A DNA stretch of 64,000 nt from DASZJY01 sp036260255 (GTDB taxonomy: Bacteria > Actinomycetota > Acidimicrobiia > Acidimicrobiales > AC-14): positions 1 to 64,000 of the forward strand of contig DATAAF010000097.1 of the NCBI GenBank assembly GCA_036260255.1, given 5' to 3'. The position numbers and the translations under genes are program-made. Position 1 is the first letter of the stretch. Every line of letters starts with the position of its first letter. The notes beneath the pieces were generated by a model that ran no database searches, was not told where the DNA came from, and saw nothing but the letters and a program-made list of their open reading frames with translations. Below, piece by piece: positions 16,029-26,331 of this stretch.

Positions 16029-17021
16029 TCAGCCCCCTTCGTCGTCGACGTCCGCCTCGCGCCAGCGGCGGGCGCCGTCGCACGATTGGGCCAGCCGGCA
16101 CCACGAGCAGGCGGGGCCCGGGGTGATGGCGGGCGCCCGCCCGGCACGCAGCTCGACCAGCTTGCGGACGCCGTCGACCGTGCGCCGTACGGCCAAGGCC
16201 AGCGTGTCGACGGTGACGTCCTCGACGTGGAAGCTGGCGGTGTCGAGGTAGTAGCTCGCCACCCGGAACGGGGGGACGCCCACCCGCAGGGCCTGGACCA
16301 GCGCGTAGAAGCGCAGGTCGTCGAGATGCGAGGGATAGGGCCGGCCCGTCTTCAGGTCGACCACCAGGGCGCGGGCCTCGTCCCCGCGGGCCTGGCCCAG
16401 CACCAGGTCGACCTTGCCCCACAGCATCACCTGGTCGCCGCACAGGGGGGCCCCGATGGCGGTCTCAGTCCGGGGGGACCAGGCAGGCTTGAGCGGGGGC
16501 CAGCACTCCAGGAACTTGGTGACGACCTCGTTGGCCCCGGACCGCAGGTCGGCCACGTCGAGGTCGGACGCCCCCGACAGCCACGGCCGGAGCGTGCCCC
16601 GGGGATGGTCGGCCCCCAGGCTGGCGATGGCCCGGTCGACCAGATCGAGGGGCGGCAGCCGGCCGCGCGTGGACACCGAGAGCTCGAGGGCCCGGTGGGC
16701 GACGGTGCCGCGGGCGGTGCGGGCGTTCCACTGGAACGACTCGCCCCTCTCGGCCAGGTGGTGGGCCTCGCAGGCGTGGACCTGGCCGAGGGCGCTCTTG
16801 GTGAGCCACAGCGCCTCGGCGCTCGGGAGGTCGGCGCCGAGCAGGGGGCCGAGCGAGTCCTCCAGCTGCCGGCGGAGGCCTTCGGCCACGTCGGCGGCGA
16901 ACCGGGGCCGCTGCCGCCCCTGGGCCATGAGCTCGACGACGACCCGGCGCTGGGCCGGCGTGAGGCCGGCGGCCGGCTCGTCGACCGCCGTGGTGTGCCC
17001 CCTCAGCGGGCCGGCGTCCAT
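16029..17021 (-). CDS. PD-(D/E)XK nuclease, RecB/Cas4-like
   Basis: A 330-residue protein with the RecB-type nuclease core GKVDLVLG and VVDLKTGRPYPSHLDDLRFY near residues 205-245. The Asp of GKVDL, the Asp of VVDLK and its Lys form the expected metal site. One upstream Cys (GQVHACEAHH) and three at the end (ACSWCRLAQSC) fit the four-Cys iron-sulfur pattern of Cas4/AddB-type nucleases. A DNA end-processing role is inferred. No CRISPR or AddA partner is near. ATG is preceded seven bases upstream by TAGCCT on the same strand, suggesting a leaderless message. Confidence 0.85.
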   Translation of the reverse strand: MDAGPLRGHTTAVDEPAAGLTPAQRRVVVELMAQGRQRPRFAADVAEGLRRQLEDSLGPLLGADLPSAEALWLTKSALGQVHACEAHHLAERGESFQWNARTARGTVAHRALELSVSTRGRLPPLDLVDRAIASLGADHPRGTLRPWLSGASDLDVADLRSGANEVVTKFLECWPPLKPAWSPRTETAIGAPLCGDQVMLWGKVDLVLGQARGDEARALVVDLKTGRPYPSHLDDLRFYALVQALRVGVPPFRVASYYLDTASFHVEDVTVDTLALAVRRTVDGVRKLVELRAGRAPAITPGPACSWCRLAQSCDGARRWREADVDDEGG

Positions 17022-17028
17022 GCCCTCC

Positions 17029-17034
17029 AGGCTA
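17029..17034 (-). promoter_or_regulatory. -10 box of the PD-(D/E)XK nuclease gene
   Basis: TAGCCT on the minus strand ends seven bases before the ATG at 17021, the leaderless arrangement seen at many genes here. Confidence 0.45.
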
Positions 17035-17069
17035 GGAACGGGCTACGACGGCGAGGGGGACCGGCCCGC

Positions 17070-18899
17070 TCAACGTCGGCGTTCCCGGAGACCGGCCACC
17101 TGCACGGCGGCGTAGACGGCGGCCACCGCGGTGCCGAGGTTGCCGACGAGGAAGGTGATGTACTGCACCACGACGTAGCTCGGGACCGACCGGTCGTTCT
17201 CGGCGTAGACGTGGAAGTTGGCCCGTACCGCCAGCAGGCTGCCGAGGGCAAGGACGACGGCCGTGGCCGCCGCCAGCCCCAGGGCGAAGCGGGCCATCCG
17301 GTCCTGCGAGGGGGTGGTGTCCTCCTCGAAGTAGGCGGGCAGCGACAGCAGGGCGATGCCCAGGACGAGGAACAGCAGCGCCGTCGTCCCCAGGCTGCCG
17401 AACGGGTACCCGAGGCGGTGGAAGATGTCGGTGGCGACGCCCTGGGGCTCGTTGCCCCTGTAGGCGAGCGCCTCGACGATGGCGAACAGCACCTGCACGG
17501 AGATGATCCCGATGAGGGCGGCTCCGAGGACGTGGGCCATGCTCACCCACCGGGCGGGCGGCGCCTCCGCTCGCAGCGCCTCCTCGAGTTCGAGGTCGTC
17601 GAGCCGGTCGTCTTCCAGGTCCTCGATCTCGTCGCCGGGCGGGGCCGTTCTTGGCTCACGCTCGGGCGCCGGCCGGCGAGCGGAGGGCGCTGGTGCCGAC
17701 GTGGTCGGGCGGGAGGGCGCCGGTGCGTCGGAGATGCGGGAGGGCGCCGGGGTCTGGGGCGGGGCGCCGGTCGGTGGTTGGCCCCCCGTGGGGCGGGAAG
17801 GGGCGCCCGGACCGGGCGCGCCGGTCGGGGGCGCCGCCGGCGGGCGGGTCGGCGCCCCGGCAGGGCCGGACCGGGCGGCAGGAGCCGCGGGCGGGCGACC
17901 GGGTCCTTCTGGCCCCGGAGCGCCCGCGGACGGTCGGGACGGGCCTGTGCCGGTAGGGCCGGCCGGGGGGGTGCTCCGGCCCGCCGGGGGGGAGACCGAC
18001 CCCGGCATCGGGGGGCGCGAGGGAGCGGACGGGCCTCCGGGTGGACTGCCGGGGGGCCGGTCTGCGGGCCGGGGCGGCGGCGTGCCACCCGGCGTGGGAC
18101 CGCCGCTCGGGCCGGGACCGGGTCGCGGTGGCGCCGACGGTTCCGCCGACCGCCCCGCCGGCGGGGTGCCGCCGGTCGGCGGCGGGCTCGGCGGCCGTCC
18201 ACCGCCGGGACCGCTCGGCGCCGAGCCGGCGCCCGGCCCGCCTGGACCTGGGCCGCTCGGACCTGGGCCACTCGGGCCTGCGCCGGGGCCGGGCCCTGCC
18301 CCCGGCCCGCCTGGACCTCGCCCGCTCGGGCCTGGGCTACTCGGCCCTGCACCCGCGCCGGGCCCTGTGCCCGGAGCTGCGTCGAGCCCGCTCGGCCCAG
18401 TCGGCCCTGCCCCCGGCCCGCCTGGACCTGGGCCGCTCGGGCCGGCGCCGGGGCCTGCGCCGGTCTGGCGCGGCCTGGGGCCCGGGCCGCTCGGGCCGGG
18501 AGAACCGGGGTACCCCGGTCGGCCGCTCTCCCCGGGGCCGGGCGCGCCGCCTTCTGGGGCCGACGGCCCGGGTGGCGGTGACGCCGGTCCGCCGGCCGGC
18601 GGCGGCGTCGGCGACAGGGGAGACTCGGATTCGCCCGTGCCGGGCGTCCGGGGAGACGGCGTTCCCCCGGGCGGCGGGGGCGCCGGGGCGCCGGCATCCG
18701 TTGCCCCCGGCTCTGTCGAACCGGCCCCGGGGGGCGGGCCCGTGCGGGGCTCTGGCGCGTCGGCCCCCGCGTCTTGAGCAGGGAGGGGTCCGGGCCCGGG
18801 CGCCTCGACGGTGTCGTCGGCCGGCGCGCCGGCATCGTCGACCGGTGGCCGGGCCGGTCGGTCTGCGCTCGGGTCCCGGGGCTCCTGAGGTTCGCTCAT
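17070..18899 (-). CDS. Gly/Pro-rich protein with four-TM C-terminal domain
   Basis: 609 residues. About the first 430 are low complexity, built from Gly, Pro, Ala and Ser with collagen-like runs such as GPSGPGPGGPGAGP repeated several times. An acidic spacer (EIEDLEDDRLDDLELEEAL) leads to a 170-residue membrane domain with four predicted helices, including GAALIGIISVQVLFAIVEAL and TALLFLVLGIALLSLPAYF. The family is unknown to me. The ATG giving SEPQEPRDP is chosen over an upstream GTG-type extension because the region before it has no coding character. The long tail is probably an extended disordered domain on one face of the membrane. Confidence 0.72.
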   Translation of the reverse strand: MSEPQEPRDPSADRPARPPVDDAGAPADDTVEAPGPGPLPAQDAGADAPEPRTGPPPGAGSTEPGATDAGAPAPPPPGGTPSPRTPGTGESESPLSPTPPPAGGPASPPPGPSAPEGGAPGPGESGRPGYPGSPGPSGPGPRPRQTGAGPGAGPSGPGPGGPGAGPTGPSGLDAAPGTGPGAGAGPSSPGPSGRGPGGPGAGPGPGAGPSGPGPSGPGPGGPGAGSAPSGPGGGRPPSPPPTGGTPPAGRSAEPSAPPRPGPGPSGGPTPGGTPPPRPADRPPGSPPGGPSAPSRPPMPGSVSPPAGRSTPPAGPTGTGPSRPSAGAPGPEGPGRPPAAPAARSGPAGAPTRPPAAPPTGAPGPGAPSRPTGGQPPTGAPPQTPAPSRISDAPAPSRPTTSAPAPSARRPAPEREPRTAPPGDEIEDLEDDRLDDLELEEALRAEAPPARWVSMAHVLGAALIGIISVQVLFAIVEALAYRGNEPQGVATDIFHRLGYPFGSLGTTALLFLVLGIALLSLPAYFEEDTTPSQDRMARFALGLAAATAVVLALGSLLAVRANFHVYAENDRSVPSYVVVQYITFLVGNLGTAVAAVYAAVQVAGLRERRR

Positions 18900-18946
18900 G
18901 GTCCCTAGCCTGGCCGGTCGGAGGCCGCCTGTCACACACTCCTGGC

Positions 18947-19270
18947 ATGCTGGGCCCGATGGCCGCCGCATCCATCCGGTTCGCCGCCGCCGCTCGCCGG
19001 CTCGCCGCCGCCTGTCGGGCGAGGCACCTGGCGGTGCCCGCCTTCCGGAGCCCGCCCCGGCTGGCGGGCGCCGCCCGGAGCATCCGTCGTCGCCCCGACG
19101 GCACCGCGGTCGTGGCCGTGGCCGTGCGCGGCCGCCCGTTCGCCGACGTCGCCGCCGACATGGTCGAAGGCGTCCTCGTCGCCAACCGTCTCGCCGGGCC
19201 GTCCGCCGACGGCGTGCGTGCCGCTCTCCTGGCCGCCGTCGTCCAGGGAGACGACGCCCGGGCGGCGTGA
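18947..19270 (+). CDS. Small basic protein of unknown function
   Basis: 107 residues (or 103 from the second ATG at 18959), Ala- and Arg-rich, with a more ordered C-terminal half (RRPDGTAVVAVAVRGRPFAD and a final helix VRAALLAAVVQ). It overlaps the following acetyltransferase start by GTGA, which supports real translation. I recognise no family. Confidence 0.5.
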   Translation: MLGPMAAASIRFAAAARRLAAACRARHLAVPAFRSPPRLAGAARSIRRRPDGTAVVAVAVRGRPFADVAADMVEGVLVANRLAGPSADGVRAALLAAVVQGDDARAA

Positions 19271-19782
19271 CGGACGCCCCGCCGCTCCAGATACGGGAGC
19301 TGCGGTCGGCCGAGGAGGCCCGCGCCCTGGGCGAATTGACCGTCGAGGCCTACATGGGCCTGGCCGGGCTGGCGCCGGGGTCGCCGTACCTGGACGAGCT
19401 GGGCGACGTCGAACGCCGGGCCGCCACCGCGGTGGTGCTGGTCGCGGCGGACGCCACCGGGCGGCTGGCCGGTGGTGTCACCTACGTGCCCGGGCTCGGG
19501 CCGTACGCCGAGTTCGACGACGCCGACGACGCCGGGCTCCGCATGCTGGCGGTGGCGCCTGCGTACCGCGGCCGCGGGGTGGGGACAGCCCTCGTCCAGG
19601 CGTGCGTCGACCGGGCGCGGGCCGAGGGCCGCCGGCGCCTGTGGCTGCACACCACCGAGGAGATGGCCGGCGCCCAGCGGATCTACGCGCGCCTCGGCTT
19701 CCGCCGGGCTCCCGAGGCCGACCTGCACCTCGCCGACCTCCACCTGCTCGCCTACGTGCGCGACCTCTCGGGGGCCGGCTGA
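19267..19782 (+). CDS. GNAT family N-acetyltransferase
   Basis: 171 residues with a complete GNAT fold. The acetyl-CoA-binding motif A is MLAVAPAYRGRGVGTALVQA (about 93-112), with the RGRGVG pyrophosphate loop, followed by LWLHTTEEMAGAQRIYARLG in motif B. Substrate unknown. It starts with GTG overlapping the preceding stop, so the two genes are probably translationally coupled. Confidence 0.9.
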   Translation: MTDAPPLQIRELRSAEEARALGELTVEAYMGLAGLAPGSPYLDELGDVERRAATAVVLVAADATGRLAGGVTYVPGLGPYAEFDDADDAGLRMLAVAPAYRGRGVGTALVQACVDRARAEGRRRLWLHTTEEMAGAQRIYARLGFRRAPEADLHLADLHLLAYVRDLSGAG

Positions 19783-19801
19783 CCCGGGCGCGACGACCCA
19801 C

Positions 19802-19878
19802 TGGTGGGGACGGAGGGGATCGAACCCTCACTGTGGGCGGTTTAAGCGCCCTGCCTCTACCGGTTGGGCTACGTCCCC
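19802..19878 (-). tRNA. Class I tRNA with anticodon UAA (leucine codon UUA), atypical
   Basis: On the minus strand the acceptor GGGGACG pairs with CGTCCCC, the discriminator is A, and CCA is encoded (19802-19804). The anticodon stem GGGCG/CGCCC holds the loop CTTAAAC, so the anticodon is TAA. The T arm is GAGGG-TTCGATC-CCCTC. The D arm has three pairs (GCC/GGC) with a GGTAGA loop, as leucine tRNAs have. However, the variable region is only ACAGT (5 bases), whereas bacterial tRNA-Leu carries a long variable arm. Fold quality is good. Identity is uncertain: a leucine-like tRNA that lost its arm, or a tRNA with another charging identity. Confidence 0.75.
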
Positions 19879-20014
19879 TGGTGCCGCGACCAGAAAGGTT
19901 GCCGCGTTTCCGCCTCGATTCTGCCCTCGAGCTCGGACGCGGGCGTCGTCTCAGTCCCGGCAGGTGACAAGAGGCTCAGCGGGAACCCGCGAACTTCGCA
20001 GTCGCCGGCACTGA

Positions 20015-20788
20015 CTAGCCGACGGTGACCTTGATCTCGCCCGACTGGCTGTTGCCGTAGGGGTCCGGGCAGCGGTCCCGGTCGTTGCGGAAGGTGAACT
20101 TGGCGGTGTACTCGCCGGCCTGCGTGTAAGTGTGCCGGAAGACGAACTGCCGCTGTCCCGCTTCCTTGGCCGGCGGCGTCCAGGGCCCGAAGGCGGGCGG
20201 GCAGGGCGCCGGGTTGCAGGGGAGGGGCTCGCTCTGGCCGTCGCCGTAGTCGAGGTGGGCGCAGTTCTCGCTGACCGAGTGGTCGGCGTCGCGCACGTCG
20301 AAGGTGAACCTCGCCTGCGTCCCCTCGGGGGCGACGTTCACCTCGACGTCCAGTGGCTGGTTCGGCCCGGGCGAGGGGTCCCAGCGGAACGGGCCGCAGC
20401 GGGGGTCGTTCCCGTTGCGGCACGCCAGGGTGGTGTTCGGGGCCGGGGGAACGGGGTTGAAGGCGACGGGCGGCGGGCTCGGGCGCTGGCGGGGACGGGT
20501 CGGCTCGGCGGCGACAGGCGACGTCGTGGTCGGGCTGCCGGCGGGCATTGTCGTCGCCGGGAGCGAGCTGGTGGGCGAGACGCTGGTCGTAGCCGCCGGC
20601 GGGGTCGTCGTCGTCCGGCGGGGCCTCTCCGCCGCCACCTCCACCGGCCGGGGCTCGTCGCCGCCGGCGACGATCTCGGCGATCAGGGCGAGCAGGGAGA
20701 CGGTGGCCAGCACGTACAGCAGGACGTTGACCCTCCACCCGGTGGAGAGGCCCCCCCACCACATCTGGATCCGACCTGGCTCGGCCAT
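20015..20788 (-). CDS. Single-TM protein with PKD-like extracellular domain
   Basis: 257 residues. One membrane helix (about 22-42, NVLLYVLATVSLLALIAEIV) follows a short cytoplasmic start. A Thr/Pro-rich linker (45-110) leads to a domain with paired cysteines (CRNGNDPRC, CNPAPC) that ends in FRHTYTQAGEYTAKFTFRND, the hallmark strand pattern of PKD/Ig-like folds. It is likely anchored in the membrane and exposed. It is divergent to glgX with 48 bp between the starts. Confidence 0.7.
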   Translation of the reverse strand: MAEPGRIQMWWGGLSTGWRVNVLLYVLATVSLLALIAEIVAGGDEPRPVEVAAERPRRTTTTPPAATTSVSPTSSLPATTMPAGSPTTTSPVAAEPTRPRQRPSPPPVAFNPVPPAPNTTLACRNGNDPRCGPFRWDPSPGPNQPLDVEVNVAPEGTQARFTFDVRDADHSVSENCAHLDYGDGQSEPLPCNPAPCPPAFGPWTPPAKEAGQRQFVFRHTYTQAGEYTAKFTFRNDRDRCPDPYGNSQSGEIKVTVG

Positions 20789-20836
20789 CTCTCCCCAAGC
20801 TGCGAGTGCGGTCGCCGGTGAGCGAAGCTACTCGCC

Positions 20837-22978
<2,142 letters not shown>

Positions 22979-22979
22979 C

Positions 22980-24197
22980 ATGGTCGCCCGTCGGCGGCTC
23001 GGGCCAGAGACGTTCGATCTGCCCGTGCCGGAGATCAGGGCGGGCTACCGCTCGGCCGTGTACTTCTCGCGGACCAAGCGCATCCTCGAGGCCGAACGTC
23101 CGAGGACGGTGGCCAGCGTGCAGGTGTTCCAGAAGGGCAGGTCGGTGTTGTGCGGCATCGACGAGGCCCTGGCGATCCTGCGCATCGGCGCCGGGTCGTG
23201 GTCGGACGCCACCAAGGCGGCCGAGCTGTTCGACGACTACCTCGACGCCCGCCTCGAGGCCCGCCGCTTCCGCGTCGACGACACCGACGCCTCGGGACGA
23301 GCCCGGGCCCGCCAGTTCGAGCTCGAGGCCGAGCTCGACCGCCTGTGGCAGCCGGGCTTCGACCGCCTGGACGTCACCGCCCTCCACGACGGCGACCGGG
23401 TCGAGCCGTGGGAGACGGTGTTGGCCGTCGCCGGGCCTCTCCACCTGTTCGCCCACCTCGAGTCGGTGTACCTCGGGGTCCTCGCCCGCCGTACCAAGGT
23501 GGCCACCAACGTGGCCGCGGTGGTCGGAGCGGCACGGGGGAAGCCGTTGCTGTTCTTCGCCGACCGCTTCGACCACTTCGGCACCCAGGGCGGCGACGGC
23601 TACGCCGCTCACATCGCAGGCGCCCGGGGCGTGGCCACCGACGCCATGGCCGCGTGGTGGGGGGAGAAGGGGCTGGGGACGATCCCCCACGCCCTCATCG
23701 CCGCCTACGGGGGCGACACCGTCGCGGCCACCGGCGCCTTCGCCCGCCACATCCCCGACGCCGACCTCATCGCCCTGGTCGACTTCAACAACGACTGCGT
23801 GGCCGACTCGTTGGCGTGCGCCCGGGCCTTCGGCGAGCGGCTGTGGGGGGTCCGGCTGGACACCGGCGGGACGATGGTCGACCGCTCGATCACCCCGGAA
23901 CGGATGGGGGACTTCGACCCCACCGGGGTGAACGTCCCGCTGGTGCGGCTCGTGAGGGAGGCCCTCGACGGTCAGGGGTACCGGCACGTCAGGATCATCG
24001 TCTCGGGCGGGTTCACCGCCGAGCGCATCGCCGCCTTCGAGGAGCAGGAGGCGCCGGTCGACGTGTACGCCGTCGGGTCGGCGCTGCTCAGGGGGAGCTG
24101 CGACTTCACCGCCGACGTCGTGGCGGTCGACGGGCGGCTCATGGCCAAGGAGGGCCGCCGCTTCCGTCCCAACTCCCGCCTCGAACCGGTGCGGTAG
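22980..24197 (+). CDS. pncB: Nicotinate phosphoribosyltransferase family protein
   Basis: It makes nicotinate mononucleotide from nicotinate and PRPP in NAD salvage. 405 residues. The core shows AGYRSAVYFSRTKRILE at the start, ARRTKVATNVAAVVGAARGK, DRFDHFGTQGGDGYAAHIAG, and the phosphate-binding segment LVDFNNDCVADSLACA with GVRLDTGG and IIVSGGFTAERI. The ATG at 22980, one base after the glgX stop, is preferred over the TTG at 22971. A quinolinate or nicotinamide preference cannot be excluded from sequence alone. Confidence 0.85.
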   Translation: MVARRRLGPETFDLPVPEIRAGYRSAVYFSRTKRILEAERPRTVASVQVFQKGRSVLCGIDEALAILRIGAGSWSDATKAAELFDDYLDARLEARRFRVDDTDASGRARARQFELEAELDRLWQPGFDRLDVTALHDGDRVEPWETVLAVAGPLHLFAHLESVYLGVLARRTKVATNVAAVVGAARGKPLLFFADRFDHFGTQGGDGYAAHIAGARGVATDAMAAWWGEKGLGTIPHALIAAYGGDTVAATGAFARHIPDADLIALVDFNNDCVADSLACARAFGERLWGVRLDTGGTMVDRSITPERMGDFDPTGVNVPLVRLVREALDGQGYRHVRIIVSGGFTAERIAAFEEQEAPVDVYAVGSALLRGSCDFTADVVAVDGRLMAKEGRRFRPNSRLEPVR

Positions 24198-24284
24198 CTC
24201 GGGCGGGCGGGACCGAGTCATCCGCCATCAGGAGCCACCTTCCCGATCTGATCGTCGAGTGGCTTCCAGCGACGACTTGGCCGA

Positions 24285-24791
24285 TCAGTTCGGCTCAGGC
24301 GCGCCGGGCCGGCCCCCGGCCAGGGCGACGGCCCGCTCGGCGGCCTGGTCGGGATCGTCCACCCGGACGATGGCGTCGACGGGCTGGCCGGCCCGGGCCA
24401 GCTCCCAGGTCGACACCCCCACGACCGGCTTGCCCACCCGCAGGGCGAAGGCGATCTCCGACAGGGTCCCGAACTCGCCGGCGATCGCCACCAGCGCGTC
24501 GGCGGCCCGGACGACCAGGACGTTGCGCGCCTCGCCCATGCCCGTGGCGACGGCGACGTCGACATAGCGGTTGGCCTCGCCCCGGTCGAGGCCCGGGAGG
24601 ATCCCCAACGTGGTGCCGCCCTCGGCACGGGCGCCCCGGCACGCCGCCTCCATGACGCCGCCCAGGCCGCCGCACACGAGGACCGCCCCCCGCCGGGCCA
24701 GGCCCCGGCCGACCGCCTCGGCCGCCTCGTCGACCCGCCGGTCGGCGATGCTGCCGCCGACGACCGCCACGTACGGTCGATCGGCCGCCAC
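24285..24791 (-). CDS. TIGR00725/LOG-like Rossmann protein
   Basis: 168 residues. The start YVAVVGGSIADRRVDEAAEA and VLVCGGLGGVMEAACRGA, together with the later EFGTLSEIAFALRVGKPVVG, match the TIGR00725 branch of the LOG/lysine-decarboxylase-like superfamily, known for nucleotide or molybdenum-cofactor-carrier-like folds. The PGGxGTxxE motif of true LOG enzymes is AGEFGTLSE here, so cytokinin-type activity is unlikely. The frame is open upstream into a GC-rich repeat, but TACGGT six bases before the GTG at 24791 argues that translation begins here. Confidence 0.78.
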   Translation of the reverse strand: MAADRPYVAVVGGSIADRRVDEAAEAVGRGLARRGAVLVCGGLGGVMEAACRGARAEGGTTLGILPGLDRGEANRYVDVAVATGMGEARNVLVVRAADALVAIAGEFGTLSEIAFALRVGKPVVGVSTWELARAGQPVDAIVRVDDPDQAAERAVALAGGRPGAPEPN

Positions 24792-24797
24792 CGCCGA

Positions 24798-24803
24798 ACC
24801 GTA
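24798..24803 (-). promoter_or_regulatory. -10 box of the LOG-like gene
   Basis: TACGGT on the minus strand ends six bases before the GTG at 24791. It lies at the edge of the GC-rich repeat block and decides the start of the gene. Confidence 0.45.
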
Positions 24804-25010
24804 CCCCTCGCTCGGCTTCGCCTCGCCCGCTCGGGGGGCTCCGCCCCTGCTCGGCTTCGCCTCGCCCACTCGGGGGCTCCGCCCCCCGAGTGCCCCCCGA
24901 CTACGTGGTGCCGCCTTCGGCGGCGCTGTCCCTCTGTTCCGCCGGAGCAGGCCTCACTTCGTTCGGCGCTCCGACGGGCCTCACTTCGTTCGGCGCTGCG
25001 GCGGGCGGTC
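24804..25010. repeat. GC-rich dispersed repeat block 1
   Basis: A non-coding block made of repeated modules: CTCGGCTTCGCCTCGCCC twice, each followed by a run of the form GGGGGCTCCGCCCC, one of them a long hairpin (24869-24890, CTCGGGGG-CTCC-GCCCCCCGAG). A second pair repeats GGCCTCACTTCGTTCGGCGC at about 24950 and 24980. The first module is shared with 31988-32153 and, inverted, with the two units inside lhr (47850-48077). Confidence 0.75.
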
Positions 25011-25012
25011 GG

Positions 25013-25018
25013 TAGGCT
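25013..25018 (+). promoter_or_regulatory. -10 box of the YVTN lipoprotein gene
   Basis: TAGGCT ends ten bases before the ATG at 25029. It fits the TAnnnT pattern shared by many genes in the window. Confidence 0.4.
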
Positions 25019-25028
25019 CGGGCGCCCT

Positions 25029-26297
25029 ATGAGGCGGGCACGCGCCGGTCTGGTCATCGTCATGGTGGTCGCGCTCGTTGCGTGCGGCGGCGGGGAGACC
25101 CAGCAGGTGACGACCGGGCCGAGCTCGGACCACTCCGGCCCCGGTGAGCTCGCCCTCGACTTCATCGGCGAGTTCCGCCGTCCCGCCCTTCCCACCCCTC
25201 CGGCCCCGGCACGCGGCGGGTCCAGTGCACCGGGCGGGACGGCCGCCGGCGGAGCACCGGCCGGCCCGCCCGCGCCGACGACCGGCCCCGACCCCGGCGA
25301 GCAGGCCCGCCAGCCCGTCAACGTCTTCGCCGCCACGCTCTCACCGACGCTGAGCCCGGCGGTGGCGGGCATCACCCCTCGGGTCTACGTGCCCAACAGC
25401 GACGCCGGCACGGTGAGCGTCATCGACCCCGCCACCCTCGAGGTGGTCGACCGCTTCGGCGTCGGCCAGATCCCCCACCACGTCACGCCGTCGTGGGACC
25501 TCAGCAAGCTGTACGTGAACAACACGGGGAGCAACACCTTCACCGTCATCGACCCCCGCACGGCGAAGCCCACCGGCGAGATCGAGGTGGAGGACCCGTA
25601 CAACCTGTACTTCACTCCCGACGGCACCAAGGCGGTCGTCGTGGCCGAACGGCTGAGGCGCCTCGACTTCCGCGACCCGAACACCTGGCAGCTCATCAAG
25701 AGCGTCGGGATCCCCTGGCCGGGGGCCGACCACCTCGACTTCTCCGCGGACGGCAAGTACCTGATGGTGAGCACCGAGTTCAGCGGCAAGGTCGTCAAGG
25801 TGGACACGGAGCGGATGGAGGTGGTCGGCGCCGCCGAGGTCGGCTCCCTCCCGGTCGACGTCAAGGTGTCGCCCGACGGCTCCGTCTTCTTCGTCACCAA
25901 CCAGGGCCGCCACGGCGTCTCGATCGTCGACCCGAACACCCTGACCGAGATCGGCTTCCTCGCCACCGGCCGCGGCGCCCACGGGCTCAACTACAGCCGT
26001 GACACCAAGACGCTCTACGTGAGCAACCGCCTGGCCGGCACGATCTCGCTGATCGACGTGGCGTCACGGACGGTGCGCGGGGAGTGGAAGGTCGGTGGCA
26101 GCCCCGACATGATCCAGATCAACCCCGAGGGCACCCAGCTGTGGGTCAGCGGCCGCTACCACGGCAACGTCGTCGTCGTCGACACCGCCTCCGGGAACGT
26201 GATCAAGACCATCCGCACCGGTGCCGGCGCCCACGGCCTGTGCTACTTCCCGGCCCCCGGCCACCACAGCGTCGGCCACAACGGCGTCTATCGCTGA
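25029..26297 (+). CDS. YVTN-type beta-propeller lipoprotein
   Basis: 422 residues. The signal ends in LVAC with the lipid-modified Cys at about residue 19. A Pro/Gly/Ala-rich linker extends to about 110. From PRVYVPNSDAGTVSVIDPAT onward there are about seven YVTN-like blades (LYVNNTGSNTFTVIDPRT, FFVTNQGRHGVSIVDPNT, LYVSNRLAGTISLIDVAS, LWVSGRYHGNVVVVDTAS). Such surface propellers usually bind or scaffold; no catalytic assignment is possible. Confidence 0.85.
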   Translation: MRRARAGLVIVMVVALVACGGGETQQVTTGPSSDHSGPGELALDFIGEFRRPALPTPPAPARGGSSAPGGTAAGGAPAGPPAPTTGPDPGEQARQPVNVFAATLSPTLSPAVAGITPRVYVPNSDAGTVSVIDPATLEVVDRFGVGQIPHHVTPSWDLSKLYVNNTGSNTFTVIDPRTAKPTGEIEVEDPYNLYFTPDGTKAVVVAERLRRLDFRDPNTWQLIKSVGIPWPGADHLDFSADGKYLMVSTEFSGKVVKVDTERMEVVGAAEVGSLPVDVKVSPDGSVFFVTNQGRHGVSIVDPNTLTEIGFLATGRGAHGLNYSRDTKTLYVSNRLAGTISLIDVASRTVRGEWKVGGSPDMIQINPEGTQLWVSGRYHGNVVVVDTASGNVIKTIRTGAGAHGLCYFPAPGHHSVGHNGVYR

Positions 26298-26331
26298 TCG
26301 TCTGCTACGCCGAACGGCAGGCGGCGCGGTC

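Noticed and set aside
17479..18777. A 432-codon plus-strand frame opposite the Gly/Pro-rich gene
   Set aside because: It is also Gly/Pro-rich because the complement of GC-rich triplets gives the same residues. Only the minus strand ends in a plausible membrane domain and starts at a sensible ATG.
19802..19878. A nonsense suppressor tRNA
   Set aside because: The anticodon UAA pairs with the sense codon UUA. A suppressor of the UAA stop would need anticodon UUA.
24230..24280. Inverted repeat AGCCAC / GTGGCT between pncB and the LOG-like gene as terminator
   Set aside because: The arms are short, the loop is about 18 bases and no T-run follows, so the evidence is too weak.
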